From Chryseobacterium oleae (GTDB lineage Bacteria > Bacteroidota > Bacteroidia > Flavobacteriales > Weeksellaceae), in the NCBI RefSeq assembly GCF_900115055.1, contig NZ_FOVD01000002.1, positions 248,001 to 312,000 on the forward strand: a DNA stretch of 64,000 bases, written 5' to 3'. Shown in pieces: positions 24,645-33,846 of the stretch. A model generated the notes under the pieces. That model searched no databases. It saw only the letters and a list, made by a program, of their open reading frames with translations, and was not told the origin of the DNA. Position 1 is the first letter of the stretch, and every line of letters starts with the position of its first letter. The position numbers were made by a program, and so were the translations under genes.

Positions 24645-26631
24645 GGATATTGAGTTCGATGTTAATTGTTGTGCCCTGGTTATCTGAGCTTACTTCCATT
24701 TTTCCTTTAAAATAATTAACCCGGTTTTTCAGATTGTGAAAGCCCATGCTTTTCGATGGTTTTTCGATGTCTTTATCAAATCCTTTCCCGTTGTCTTCTA
24801 TGGTGATCATGAAGTTTTCGCCGGACTGGGAGCACTGAAGAAGAATATTGCTGGCTCCGGAATGTTTCACCGCATTAGCCAGAAGTTCCTGTACAATCCT
24901 GTAAATATTAAGCTGGATCGTAAGCGGAAGATCTTTTTCTATATTGATAGGCTGGAAATAAATATCCAGATCTTTCCGGATATAAAATTCACAGAGGTCA
25001 TTCAAAGCAGTTTCAAGGCCAAAATTAAGTAAAGATTCCGGCATCAGGTTTCTGGCCACATGTCTGAGTTCAGATATGGAAAGGTCAAGACGATCCAAAA
25101 TCTTATAAAAATCTTTGTGTTGCTCAACTTCAAGATGCCCTGCAGACCAGGTGGAGAAATTTATTTTAACGCCTGCCAGCATTCCGCCCAGACCATCATG
25201 GAGATCTTTTGCAATACGTTCTCTTTCTCTTTCTTCGCCTTCCAGAATGGCTTTCGTTAATGCCAACTCTTCTTTCTGATTAATATCTTCAATTTTCTGC
25301 CGGAGGTTGATCTCTTTCTGCTCAGACAGTTTTTTATTGTTCCTGTAAATGATGAATAAAAACACCAGAACGATCATAATAAACAGCAGGAAAAGGCTCA
25401 ATACCCACAGATAATAATTCTTTTTATTGACCTCCATTTCCTTCTGATTTTTTTCAGCATCGAGGAAAGCGATTCTTCTTTCCTTTTCAGAAGTATTGTA
25501 TTTGGTTTCCAGTTTATTGATCTCCAGTTTAATGTTTTCCGCATTGATACTGTCGTTCAGTTTTGAATATTTTTTCTCCCAAGCCAGAGCCTGAGTAGGA
25601 TTTCCCATGATCTCATTGATATTCGATAAATGGCTGTAGAGTGTTTTCTTGTTGTTAAGATCTGTAGCAAGGGTTTTCTCTGCAAGAATTTCCTCCAGAA
25701 GATCTTTGGCTTCCACATATTTTTTTTCCTTTTTTAAAATGTCATATTTATGAAAATAGAACATCTGCATCAGCAGCTTCTGATTGAACTTTTTAGTGTA
25801 AAACAATCCTTTTTCTATGGCTGCCAATGCCTGATCATGCCCTTGCTTGCTGACATAATACAATGTTTTGCTGTAATAAAATAAAGCGTTGGAAGAGGAA
25901 TCAGGATAGGGTGATATCATTTTCTCTGCCTTGTCCAGATATTTTTTTCCGATATCGGCTTTGACCTGATAACAATAATTGGTGGAGATATTCAGGTAAT
26001 TGTAAAATAACTCCGTAGAATGAGGAGCTTTTTTCTCAAGAATATCGAGCGCTTTTGTGTTATAATTACCAGCCTTTTCAAATTCCGCGTTGTAGGTGAG
26101 CATTAACCCAAGCTGCGTGTACAAAAATCCTGTAATCTTGCTGTCACCATATTTTTCAGCTGTAGGAATACTCTTTTCAAGTATCACTTTAATTAAATAA
26201 GGATAGCCTTCCTTATTCTTTTGGGTAATACCGTAGCCATACCAACATAAAGACTTGTAGAGGTCAGCTTTTCTGTCCTTTAATTTTGAAAAAGCTTCTA
26301 TGGCTTTATGATAAGATTGCGCTGCTTTATCTTTATCCTGATCCAGAAAATACTGTCCCTCATAATAATGGTATTTGGCCACGGTAAATGCATCTTTTCC
26401 ACCTAATGCTTTTCCATTATTTAAATACTTACGGCTTGAAATGGTATCGGTATTTCTGTAATAATTGGATAGCAGAAAACAGGCATCAGCCTTTGAAAGG
26501 GCATCTTTATTATTTTTAACCACCCATTCTAAGCTGTCTGTGAATTTTTTCTCATTAAGCGGAAACAGCAGTTGAGCCTGCAGTATCAGGCCTATTAGTA
26601 AGTAAAAAAAAAGTAATATTCGCTTTGTCAT
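24634..26631 (-). CDS. TPR-containing sensor histidine kinase (HisKA_3 type)
   Basis: The 665-residue kinase starts with a signal-like helix. It then has TPR-like helical repeats to about residue 400, a membrane helix near 408-428 (YLWVLSLFLLFIMIVLVFLF), a coiled-coil linker and the dimerisation/phospho-acceptor motif ERERIAKDLHDGLGG with His478. The HATPase domain follows (NIYRIVQELLANAVKHSG, IEDNGKGFD). It is predicted to sense periplasmic or envelope signals and to phosphorylate the response regulator encoded 3' of it. Confidence 0.92.
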   Translation of the reverse strand: MTKRILLFFYLLIGLILQAQLLFPLNEKKFTDSLEWVVKNNKDALSKADACFLLSNYYRNTDTISSRKYLNNGKALGGKDAFTVAKYHYYEGQYFLDQDKDKAAQSYHKAIEAFSKLKDRKADLYKSLCWYGYGITQKNKEGYPYLIKVILEKSIPTAEKYGDSKITGFLYTQLGLMLTYNAEFEKAGNYNTKALDILEKKAPHSTELFYNYLNISTNYCYQVKADIGKKYLDKAEKMISPYPDSSSNALFYYSKTLYYVSKQGHDQALAAIEKGLFYTKKFNQKLLMQMFYFHKYDILKKEKKYVEAKDLLEEILAEKTLATDLNNKKTLYSHLSNINEIMGNPTQALAWEKKYSKLNDSINAENIKLEINKLETKYNTSEKERRIAFLDAEKNQKEMEVNKKNYYLWVLSLFLLFIMIVLVFLFIIYRNNKKLSEQKEINLRQKIEDINQKEELALTKAILEGEERERERIAKDLHDGLGGMLAGVKINFSTWSAGHLEVEQHKDFYKILDRLDLSISELRHVARNLMPESLLNFGLETALNDLCEFYIRKDLDIYFQPINIEKDLPLTIQLNIYRIVQELLANAVKHSGASNILLQCSQSGENFMITIEDNGKGFDKDIEKPSKSMGFHNLKNRVNYFKGKMEVSSDNQGTTINIELNIHGE

Positions 26632-26721
26632 TCAATTTCAGACTAAAGGTTGAATCTAATCAAAAAACCATGGAATAAAAATACCTAAAAACCAGTAGAA
26701 AAAATTACTTTTTTTTAAGGA

Positions 26722-26752
26722 TTGTTTTCAGTTCTCCAGGCATATAGTTTTG
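26722..26752 (+). promoter_or_regulatory. Promoter (TTG-N20-TAGTTTTG) of the beta-barrel gene
   Basis: TTG at 26722-26724 and TAGTTTTG at 26745-26752 are 20 bases apart, a full consensus match, 53 bases before the ATG at 26806. Confidence 0.72.
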
Positions 26753-26805
26753 CAGAAGTCATGTAACAGACAGTAACACTAAACATTGAAATTGATAAAT
26801 ATATA

Positions 26806-27312
26806 ATGAAAAAAAAGATCTTTTTACTGAGCTTAATTTCCTTTTTCGGAAGCATGAATGCCCAGAGAGTACAAAAGGGAGACGCTCAGATCAACGCGGG
26901 AATTGGTCTTGCCAATGGATGGGGAATGCCCGTTTACGCAGGAGTTGATTATGGAATCCACAAAGACATCACAGTAGGTGCCGAAGGAAGTTTTGCCACT
27001 GAAAAATACTCAGGAGATGTAAAAGGCAGATGGATGTCGATAGGATTGAATGGGAATTACCATTTCAATACGCTGTTGAAAATTCCTAATAAGTTTGATG
27101 TATATGCAGGCGTAACCCTGGCTTACAACTCTTTTTCTTACCGTTATAATGGTTCAGACTATGATTATTTCGGAGGAGAGAGTTCAGGAGTAGGTTTTGC
27201 AGGACAGGCAGGAGCCCGTTATTATTTTACAGACCATTTTGCGGTGAATGTAGAAGTAGGAGGGGGAAGTATAGCATCAGGCGGAAAAGCCGGAATTTCG
27301 TACAAATTTTAA
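26806..27312 (+). CDS. Small outer-membrane beta-barrel protein
   Basis: The 168-residue product has a signal peptide (cleavage near MNAQ-RV). Alternating aromatic/glycine beta strands follow (INAGIGLANGWGMPVYAGVDYG, FAVNVEVGGGS), and the protein ends on an aromatic residue (AGISYKF), as expected for an eight-stranded barrel. It probably sits in the outer membrane. A strong promoter precedes it, and the lipoprotein gene at 27337 follows after 24 bases, suggesting one transcript. It is adjacent to and divergent from the two-component genes. Confidence 0.82.
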   Translation: MKKKIFLLSLISFFGSMNAQRVQKGDAQINAGIGLANGWGMPVYAGVDYGIHKDITVGAEGSFATEKYSGDVKGRWMSIGLNGNYHFNTLLKIPNKFDVYAGVTLAYNSFSYRYNGSDYDYFGGESSGVGFAGQAGARYYFTDHFAVNVEVGGGSIASGGKAGISYKF

Positions 27313-27336
27313 ACACAAATTAATACATTAAATCAA

Positions 27337-27750
27337 ATGAAAAAATCAAAAATCCACCAGACCATCCAATATACATTGGTTGTTTTAGTAACGGCAATAC
27401 TTTTAGGATTTACAGCTTCATGCAAAGGTGATGACGATGATGATACACCGGCAAGAAAATCACATAAAGTGGTTTTTAAGGCAATAGCTTCTGCAGGGAG
27501 TAATATTAAAACAGCTGTTTATGGATATGACAGTACCAACACCACTGCAACAAGCCTTAGCGGAACTACATGGACAAGCCCTGAAATCACTTCTCCTGCA
27601 GGTGCGATTAACGTAAATGTTGGGGTGAACGCAACAGGTTCGTCTTCAGCATCAACATTAAAAGTACAGATCTTTGTGGATGGAGAGTTGAAAAAAGAGG
27701 GAACTTCCAGTGGAGAAATACTTTCTGCTACGGCCAATTATACATTTTAA
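27337..27750 (+). CDS. Small lipoprotein, paralogue of the one at 23530
   Basis: The 137-residue product has a lipobox with Cys29 (GFTASC) and an acidic GDDDDD linker. A beta-rich domain shares the GTTWTS motif and a VQIFVDGELKKEG strand with the 23530 protein. It is probably co-transcribed with the upstream beta-barrel gene. No function is recognised. Confidence 0.7.
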   Translation: MKKSKIHQTIQYTLVVLVTAILLGFTASCKGDDDDDTPARKSHKVVFKAIASAGSNIKTAVYGYDSTNTTATSLSGTTWTSPEITSPAGAINVNVGVNATGSSSASTLKVQIFVDGELKKEGTSSGEILSATANYTF

Positions 27751-27877
27751 AAACAGAACTTCAAAAAAGAATTAAAAAAAATCACCAGACACTTAACATA
27801 TCTTTTTTATAATAGTTTTTTCATGGCTCTTCAGAATTAACAACAAGAGCTTTTTAAAGGTGGTAACTTTCTCTACG

Positions 27878-27913
27878 AAGGCCGTGAACTCCTTTCACGG
27901 CCTTTATTTTTTT
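27878..27913 (+). terminator. Terminator after the beta-barrel/lipoprotein unit
   Basis: AAGGCCGTGAA (27878-27888) and TTCACGGCCTT (27894-27904) form a perfect stem, followed by a T-rich tract. Confidence 0.88.
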
Positions 27914-27937
27914 ATAACTTGTTTTCTTTATATTTAA

Positions 27938-27969
27938 TAAAAAAGAGACTGTCTCAGACGGTCTCTTTT
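27938..27969 (-). terminator. Terminator of tyrS (minus strand)
   Basis: AAAAGAGAC (27941-27949) and GTCTCTTTT (27961-27969) pair. A run of A on the plus side gives a U-tract on the minus-strand transcript of tyrS. Confidence 0.75.
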
Positions 27970-27991
27970 GATTTGTTATATGCTTTTATTT

Positions 27992-29287
27992 TTATTGAGC
28001 TTTTACAATAAAGTAGCTTTTTTTACCCTTTTGAAGCAGTAAGAATGTACCGTCAATAAGGTCGCTTTCATTAGCGGTATAGGTATCGTTTACTTTTTCT
28101 TTGTTGACAGAAATAGCATTTCCTTTGATCTCTCTCTGGGCCTCACTTTTAGACTTTAAGAATCCTGATTTTTCAGAAAGAAGATCTATAATATTTACTC
28201 CGATCACGTCAGCTTTTGGAAGCTCTTTTTGTGGAACACCATCAAAAACTTCAAGGAAAGTTTCTTCATCAAGACTTACCAGGTCTTCAGCCGTAGAGCG
28301 TCCGAAAAGAATTTCTGAAGCCTTCAGAGCTTTTTCATATTCTTCTCTTCCATGTACCCAAACCGTTACTTCCTCAGCCAGTTTCTTTTGAAGTTTTCTT
28401 TCGTGAGGAGCCGTTTTATGTTCCTCTACTAAAGCTTCAATTTCCTCTTTTGATAGGAAAGTATAGAATTTAATGAATCTTTCGGCATCATCATCGGTAG
28501 CATTCAGCCAGAACTGGTAGAATTTGTAGGGTGAAGTCTTCTTTTTGTCCAGCCAGTAATTTTCTCCGCTTTCAGACTTTCCGAATTTAGCACCGTCAGC
28601 TTTCGTGATCAAAGGAACCGTTAATGCAAACGCTTCTCCCTGAGCCTTTCTGCGGATTAGTTCAGTTCCCGTCGTGATATTTCCCCACTGGTCAGAACCT
28701 CCCATCTGAAGCTTCACATTATTATTTTGGTACAGGTGAAGGAAATCGTATCCCTGGATCAGCTGGTACGTGAATTCCGTAAAACTCATCCCGTCTGCTC
28801 CGCCATCGCCAGAAAATCTCTTTTTTACAGAGTCTTTCGCCATCATATAATTTACGGTGATATTCTTACCGACATTTTTAGCAAAATCAAGGAAAGAGAT
28901 GTTCTTCATCCAGTCGTAATTGTTCACCAATTCAGCTTTATTGGCACCTTCACCTTCGAAATCTAAAAATCTTGAAAGCTGGTTTTTCAAACAATCTACA
29001 TAGTGAAGAAGAGTCGCTTCATCCAGCAGATTTCTTTCTGCAGATTTCCCTGACGGATCTCCGATCATTCCTGTAGCACCTCCTACCAAAGCAATTGGCT
29101 TGTGCCCATGCTGCTGGAAATGCGCTAAAATTTTGATCTGGATAAGGCTTCCGATATGCAAAGAATCAGCAGTCGGGTCGAAACCAATATATGCAGTAGT
29201 TACCTCTTTATTCAGCTGTTCATCGGTTCCTGGCATCATATCGGCAAAAAGACCACGCCATTTTAGTTCTTCTATAAAGGAATTCAT
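27992..29287 (-). CDS. tyrS: Tyrosine--tRNA ligase
   Basis: This 431-residue class I aminoacyl-tRNA synthetase charges tRNA-Tyr. The HIGH-type motif is DSLHIGSL, the KMSKS-type motif is KFGKS, and the tyrosine-pocket sequence GGSDQWGNI is present. The C-terminal 80 residues are an S4-like RNA-binding domain ending in [10 protein letters not shown]. Length is normal for TyrS. The gene stands alone on the minus strand. Confidence 0.97.
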   Translation of the reverse strand: MNSFIEELKWRGLFADMMPGTDEQLNKEVTTAYIGFDPTADSLHIGSLIQIKILAHFQQHGHKPIALVGGATGMIGDPSGKSAERNLLDEATLLHYVDCLKNQLSRFLDFEGEGANKAELVNNYDWMKNISFLDFAKNVGKNITVNYMMAKDSVKKRFSGDGGADGMSFTEFTYQLIQGYDFLHLYQNNNVKLQMGGSDQWGNITTGTELIRRKAQGEAFALTVPLITKADGAKFGKSESGENYWLDKKKTSPYKFYQFWLNATDDDAERFIKFYTFLSKEEIEALVEEHKTAPHERKLQKKLAEEVTVWVHGREEYEKALKASEILFGRSTAEDLVSLDEETFLEVFDGVPQKELPKADVIGVNIIDLLSEKSGFLKSKSEAQREIKGNAISVNKEKVNDTYTANESDLIDGTFLLLQKGKKSYFIVKAQ

Positions 29288-29396
29288 CTATACTTTTCTT
29301 TAAAATTTTATGGTGCAAAGATAGTAAATTCAGGAGTATAGAGAATAGGTGCCGGAAGGTAAAAAAATCAAAGGATAAAAAGGCTTGTTTGGCCCT

Positions 29397-29426
29397 TTGC
29401 TCTTTCATTTAAAAAAATTATATTTG
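29397..29426 (+). promoter_or_regulatory. Promoter (TTG-N19-TATATTTG) of the ECF sigma gene
   Basis: TTG at 29397-29399 and TATATTTG at 29419-29426 fit the consensus fully. The -7 element ends only six bases before the ATG at 29433, so the transcript should have almost no leader. It also rules out an in-frame start at 29385. Confidence 0.7.
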
Positions 29427-29432
29427 TTAATA

Positions 29433-29993
29433 ATGAACGACGAACAGCTATTCCTGCTTATTCAAAAGGCCAAAGAAAAGGACCAGAAAGCCCAGACCAA
29501 ACTCATCAATGTTTTTTGGGTGGATGTTTTCTCTTTTGTCATGAAGAAAGTAAAAGATGAAAATGATGCAGATGAAATCACGGTGAATGTTTTTTCAAAA
29601 GTGCTGTCAAAACTGGATATGTACGACCCACATTTTCAGTTTAAAACCTGGATATTAACCATTGCTCAAAATACAGTCATTGATTTCTGGAGAAAAAGAG
29701 CCCGTGAAAACCAGGATCCGACTGAGAATCTTGATGAGGTTAAAAACCAGTTCGCAAAATCTCCGGAAGAGCTCATGATTTCTAATGAAGAGCAGAAAAA
29801 GATCATCAAAACCATTGAATCGCTGGATGCCAATTATCAGGATATTATCAAATTAAGATTCTTCGAAGAAAAAAGCATCAAAGAAATCGCAGAAGAACTG
29901 GGGATTTCCGTTGCCAATACCAAAGTAAGGGTGATGCGTGCCAAAAAAGTCCTGGCAGAACTATTGAAGAATAATGAATTTGATGATAATTAA
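29433..29993 (+). CDS. ECF-type RNA polymerase sigma factor
   Basis: The start at 29433 gives 186 residues. Region 2 (DADEITVNVFSKVLSKLDMYDPHFQFKTWILTIAQNTVIDFWRK) and region 4 (LDANYQDIIKLRFFEEKSIKEIAEELGISVANTKVRVMRAKK) are both complete. It would direct RNA polymerase to a stress or envelope regulon. No anti-sigma gene is adjacent: the next gene lies on the opposite strand and encodes a secreted protein. Its signal route is therefore unclear. Confidence 0.9.
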   Translation: MNDEQLFLLIQKAKEKDQKAQTKLINVFWVDVFSFVMKKVKDENDADEITVNVFSKVLSKLDMYDPHFQFKTWILTIAQNTVIDFWRKRARENQDPTENLDEVKNQFAKSPEELMISNEEQKKIIKTIESLDANYQDIIKLRFFEEKSIKEIAEELGISVANTKVRVMRAKKVLAELLKNNEFDDN

Positions 29994-30070
29994 CCTGAAT
30001 TCGGGATGCGGGTTTCGTGGTTCAAACCGACAACTAGCAACCAGCAACCTATATTAACGGTTCAAAATTT

Positions 30071-30703
30071 TCACAGATACACTTCCTCCTTCGTTTTTGG
30101 AAGAACAATCTTTCTCTGATCCTTTTGATTTCTGTTCTGCAGATCGATTTTTAGTCCCTTTTTGATATAGGTTTCCTGTTTGGATTTTCCATATTCTTTA
30201 GTGTTTTCCACATCTTTTTTGTAGTTGAGCTGCCCTGTGGAAAGATTAAAATCTACCTCCGCCCAATAATCTCCGGGTCTGCCGGATTCTGAAGAATAAC
30301 CGATCAGTTCAAAATGTCCGTTCTGAAACCTGTATTTATCTGTATAGCCCCATTTCCAGCTGCTTCCGCCTGCCTGGGTAATGCTTAGAATTCCTTTTGA
30401 AATACTTGTACTCTGATAAGGGTCGCCCATCATGCCACCGCCGGCACTTTCCAGAATCGCATTCCTTGATTTACTTAAGACCATCCATGTTCCGCCGCTC
30501 TTTTTCTGAATCTGAATTTCACGGATTTTGCCCAGTTCACCTTCATCTTTAGTATTGTAGATGACCACTCTTTCCGGAATCTGATCTCCGTCCAGATCTC
30601 CCTCTACAGTTTCAATAATTTCTGAACCTGCTGGCTGAAGTTCTTTCTGAGCAAAGGAAAATGTACTTGTTAGAATGGATAGGGTAAAAAGGATCTTCTT
30701 CAT
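30071..30703 (-). CDS. Secreted protein of unknown function
   Basis: The 210-residue product has a signal peptide (cleavage near FAQ-KE). The mature part begins with a calcium-loop-like segment GDLDGDQIPERVVIYNT, then a beta-rich stretch with a WKWGYTDKYRFQNGHFELIGYSSE segment. It resembles the FG-GAP/XAC2610-style protein at 16870 in having an acidic loop followed by KYRF...GHFELIG. No enzymatic motif is visible. It probably acts in the periplasm. Confidence 0.6.
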   Translation of the reverse strand: MKKILFTLSILTSTFSFAQKELQPAGSEIIETVEGDLDGDQIPERVVIYNTKDEGELGKIREIQIQKKSGGTWMVLSKSRNAILESAGGGMMGDPYQSTSISKGILSITQAGGSSWKWGYTDKYRFQNGHFELIGYSSESGRPGDYWAEVDFNLSTGQLNYKKDVENTKEYGKSKQETYIKKGLKIDLQNRNQKDQRKIVLPKTKEEVYL

Positions 30704-30963
30704 AGTTTAAATTTGGTCATTTAAAATTACAATTATATTCTGAATTAAGATTAATGAGGAGGAAGCCGAAAGATACTGCTTAATCAAACTTGGAAAAACA
30801 GTATTAAATTTGATAAAGAAGACTTAAAATATTAATTAAACTGTGCTATAGTTGTGCTTGAGACCTTAATAACCTCCCTCTTCCAGCTTCAAACTTCCTG
30901 ACCTCATTTAAGATTATCTGTTCCATCAATTTTTCCGGTAGATGGTTTCCATGAAAAATTCCT

Positions 30964-30971
30964 TAACTTTG
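30964..30971 (+). promoter_or_regulatory. -7 element (TAACTTTG) of lipA
   Basis: Exact TAnnTTTG 16 bases before the lipA ATG. The preceding 30704-30960 stretch is non-coding and otherwise featureless to me. Confidence 0.5.
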
Positions 30972-30987
30972 AACTTCAATTTTAGAG

Positions 30988-31854
30988 ATGGAAAATTTAG
31001 TTCAAGATACTACCGTTCAAAAACCAAAGTGGATCCGTGTAAAACTTCCTACCGGAAAAAACTACAGGGAGCTTAGGACTTTGGTCGACAAATATAAATT
31101 AAATACCATATGCCAGAGCGGAAGCTGTCCGAATATGGGTGAATGCTGGGGAGAAGGAACGGCAACGTTCATGATCTTAGGAAATATCTGTACCAGAAGC
31201 TGCGGATTTTGTGGGGTAAAAACAGGAAAACCGCTTGATGTGAATTGGGATGAGCCTGAAAAAGTGGCCCGTTCTATCAAATTAATGAAGATCAAGCATG
31301 CTGTTCTTACGTCTGTAGACCGCGATGACCTGAAAGATATGGGTTCAATCCTTTGGGGTGAAACTGTAAATGCTGTAAGAAGAATTTCTCCGGGAACCAC
31401 GATGGAAACACTTATTCCGGACTTTCAGGGGCTTACCAAGCACCTTGACAGGCTGGTAGATGTAGCTCCTGAAGTGATTTCTCATAATATGGAAACCGTA
31501 AAACGTTTAACAAGAGAAGTAAGAATTCAGGCTAAATACGAACGAAGCTTAGAAGTATTGAGATACTTGAAAGAAGCAGGCCAGAGAAGAACAAAAACCG
31601 GAGTAATGCTAGGTTTGGGCGAAACTAAAGATGAAGTTTTCCAAACCATTGAAGACATCAGAAACGCAAACGTTGATGTCATTACACTTGGGCAGTATCT
31701 TCAACCAACCAAAAAACATTTACCGGTGAAAAAATTCATTACGCCGGAAGAGTTTGATGAGTTGGGAGACTTTGCAAGAAGCTTAGGTTTCAGACACGTG
31801 GAAAGCTCACCTTTAGTAAGAAGTTCTTACCACGCTGAAAAGCATATTCATTAA
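30988..31854 (+). CDS. lipA: Lipoyl synthase
   Basis: This radical-SAM enzyme inserts two sulfurs into octanoyl groups on E2/GcvH proteins. The 288-residue sequence has the auxiliary cluster motif [12 protein letters not shown] near residue 42, the radical-SAM motif CTRSCGFC near residue 70, and the C-terminal [12 protein letters not shown] carrying the auxiliary-cluster serine. Length and order are normal. It is monocistronic between its own -7 element and a terminator. Confidence 0.97.
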   Translation: MENLVQDTTVQKPKWIRVKLPTGKNYRELRTLVDKYKLNTICQSGSCPNMGECWGEGTATFMILGNICTRSCGFCGVKTGKPLDVNWDEPEKVARSIKLMKIKHAVLTSVDRDDLKDMGSILWGETVNAVRRISPGTTMETLIPDFQGLTKHLDRLVDVAPEVISHNMETVKRLTREVRIQAKYERSLEVLRYLKEAGQRRTKTGVMLGLGETKDEVFQTIEDIRNANVDVITLGQYLQPTKKHLPVKKFITPEEFDELGDFARSLGFRHVESSPLVRSSYHAEKHIH

Positions 31855-31861
31855 AAATAGA

Positions 31862-31889
31862 GCCGCTTCATTTTTGGAGCGGTTTTTTT
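31862..31889 (+). terminator. Terminator after lipA
   Basis: GCCGCT and AGCGGT arms form a short stem followed by seven T residues. Confidence 0.75.
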
Positions 31890-31973
31890 GTTTAAAAAAA
31901 TTAAGGAATTAGGAGATTAAGAAATTTATATAAAATGGTTGTGGAGCTCTCGAAGCCCCCACTTAAATTTTTC

Positions 31974-32780
31974 AACCACAAAAGCTTTTTAACACTTAAG
32001 TTATTTGGAGCTAAAATACTTTGCGAATAAGAAGATCACATAAGTTTAAAAAAATCAAAGACTTTTATTCAGAATATTATCCATAAACATCTGTGAAAAT
32101 CTGTGTAATCTGTGGTTAAAAAAATAACCACAAAAGTCACAAAAACTTTTTTAACACTTAAGTTATTTGGAGCTAAAATACTTTGCGAATAAGAAGATCA
32201 CATAAGTTTAAAAAAATCAAAGACTTTTATTCAGAATATTATCCATAAACATCTGTGAAAATCTGTGTAATCTGTGGTTAAAAAAATAACCACAAAAGTC
32301 ACAAAAACTTTTTTAACACTTAAGTTATTTTAAGTTTAAATACTTTGCGAATAAGAAGATCGCATAAGTTTAAAAAAAATCAAAGACTTTTATTCAGAAC
32401 ACTATGTATAAACATCTGTGAAAATCTGTGTAATCTGTGGTTTAAAAAATAACCACAAAAGTCACAAAAGCTTTTTTAACACTTAAGTTATTTTAAGTTT
32501 AATTACTTTGCGAATAAGAAGATCACATTAGTTTTAAGAAAAAATCAAAGACTTTTATTCAGAATATTATCCATAAACATCTGTGAAAATCTGTGTAATC
32601 TGTGGTTAAAAAAATAACCACAAAAGTTACAAAAGCTTTTTAACACTTAAGTTATTTTAAGTTTAATTACTTCATAAATAACAAGAACACATTAGTTTTA
32701 AGAAAAAATCAAAGATTTTTATTAATGATATTATCCATAAACATCTGTGTCAATCTGTGCAATTTGTGGTGAAAAAATAC
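31974..32780. repeat. Tandem array of five ~160-bp direct repeats
   Basis: Units begin at 31974, 32126, 32288, 32451 and 32616 (lengths 152, 162, 163, 165 and about 165). Each starts with AACCACA and the first four end with TGTGGTT, so every unit has 7-bp inverted ends. Shared internal words are TTAACACTTAAGTTATTT, CTTTGCGAATAAGAAGATC and CATCTGTGAAAATCTGTGT. Units 1 and 2 are nearly identical; unit 5 is the most diverged. No open reading frame is supported in this 935-base gap. Confidence 0.93.
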
Positions 32781-32790
32781 TAACCAGAAA

Positions 32791-33651
32791 CTAACCTCCC
32801 ATCTCAATATTCTTCAAATACTTTTTCCGGAATTCCGATGGCGTTTCACCCGTATGCTGTTTGAACAGTTTATTGAAATAGGACAAACTCTCAAAACCCA
32901 CCTGAAAACAAACCTCCGTCACAGAATAATCCTTCAGCAGAAATATCTTAGCCTGATTGATTCTGTAGTTATTGACAAACTCCGTGAAGGTCATATTCGT
33001 CTGCTTTTTAAAATAGCGGCAGAAAGCGGGCGTACTTAGACTGACGATCTTTGCAATTTCGTTGACATTCGGTTTTTTATCATAGTTTTCATGGATATAA
33101 TCGTAGATGGTTCCCATTCTGATCTTGTCATTCAGGAACCACTTTATTCTCGTATCTTCTTTATTCAGCTCCTTTACTTCGTCTGTGGCGGCGAGGATTT
33201 GCAGAATTTCAATCAGCCCTATGAGAGAATCAAATGAGTTTTTCTCTTTCATCTCATTGAGCTTTTCAACAACCATTTTCTTGGTTTCTCCTGAGAACGA
33301 AAGTCCCAGATAGGATCTTTCCAGAAGTTTTTTGATGTTGTCAAACTCAGGAACGGGGAAAATGATATCCTGAAGGAAGTTCTCTCTCATTTGCAAAACG
33401 AGCTGTCTGCACTCCGTCTGGATGCCATAATCGAAATTAAGATGCGGAACATTGGAACCAATCAGCAACAGATCGCTTTCTGTAAAACCTGAAATATCAC
33501 GGCCTACATGGCGGATTCCATTGACGGCTTCCACATAGACCAGTTCGATTTCGGGATGATGGTGCCAGAAAAAACAGTTCTTTAAGGACGGCGAAAAAAG
33601 CTTAAAAGACTTTCCTTTTTCAAATTCTATCACTTCTTTCTGGATTTTCAT
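32791..33651 (-). CDS. AraC-family transcriptional regulator (cupin type)
   Basis: The 286-residue protein has an N-terminal cupin-like sensor (FFWHHHPEIELVYVEAVNGIRHVGRD) and a C-terminal AraC double helix-turn-helix (VNEIAKIVSLSTPAFCRYFKKQTNMTFTEFVNNYR, then CFQVGFESLSYFNKLFKQHTGETPSEFRKK). It is divergent from an MFS transporter gene across 195 bases, the classical arrangement of a local regulator and its target. The inducer is probably a small metabolite; none can be named. Confidence 0.9.
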   Translation of the reverse strand: MKIQKEVIEFEKGKSFKLFSPSLKNCFFWHHHPEIELVYVEAVNGIRHVGRDISGFTESDLLLIGSNVPHLNFDYGIQTECRQLVLQMRENFLQDIIFPVPEFDNIKKLLERSYLGLSFSGETKKMVVEKLNEMKEKNSFDSLIGLIEILQILAATDEVKELNKEDTRIKWFLNDKIRMGTIYDYIHENYDKKPNVNEIAKIVSLSTPAFCRYFKKQTNMTFTEFVNNYRINQAKIFLLKDYSVTEVCFQVGFESLSYFNKLFKQHTGETPSEFRKKYLKNIEMGG

Positions 33652-33846
33652 TTTGTTCTCATTTGATTGATTCTGATTTTAAAATTACATAAAAAGGTTA
33701 ATATGGAGCAAATTTTTATCATCTCAGGAGAAGTAAAAGCCAATATTTCTTGCGATTTTTGCACTTTCAAAATAAAGGTGGGAAACTGTTTTTATTTTTC
33801 AGAAAAAATCACTTAAAATTTAATTCGAAAAAGAAGTTTACTCACA

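Noticed and set aside
31974..32780. CRISPR array
   Set aside because: The units are about 160 bp and repeat throughout their length; there are no short repeats with unique spacers, and no cas genes are near.
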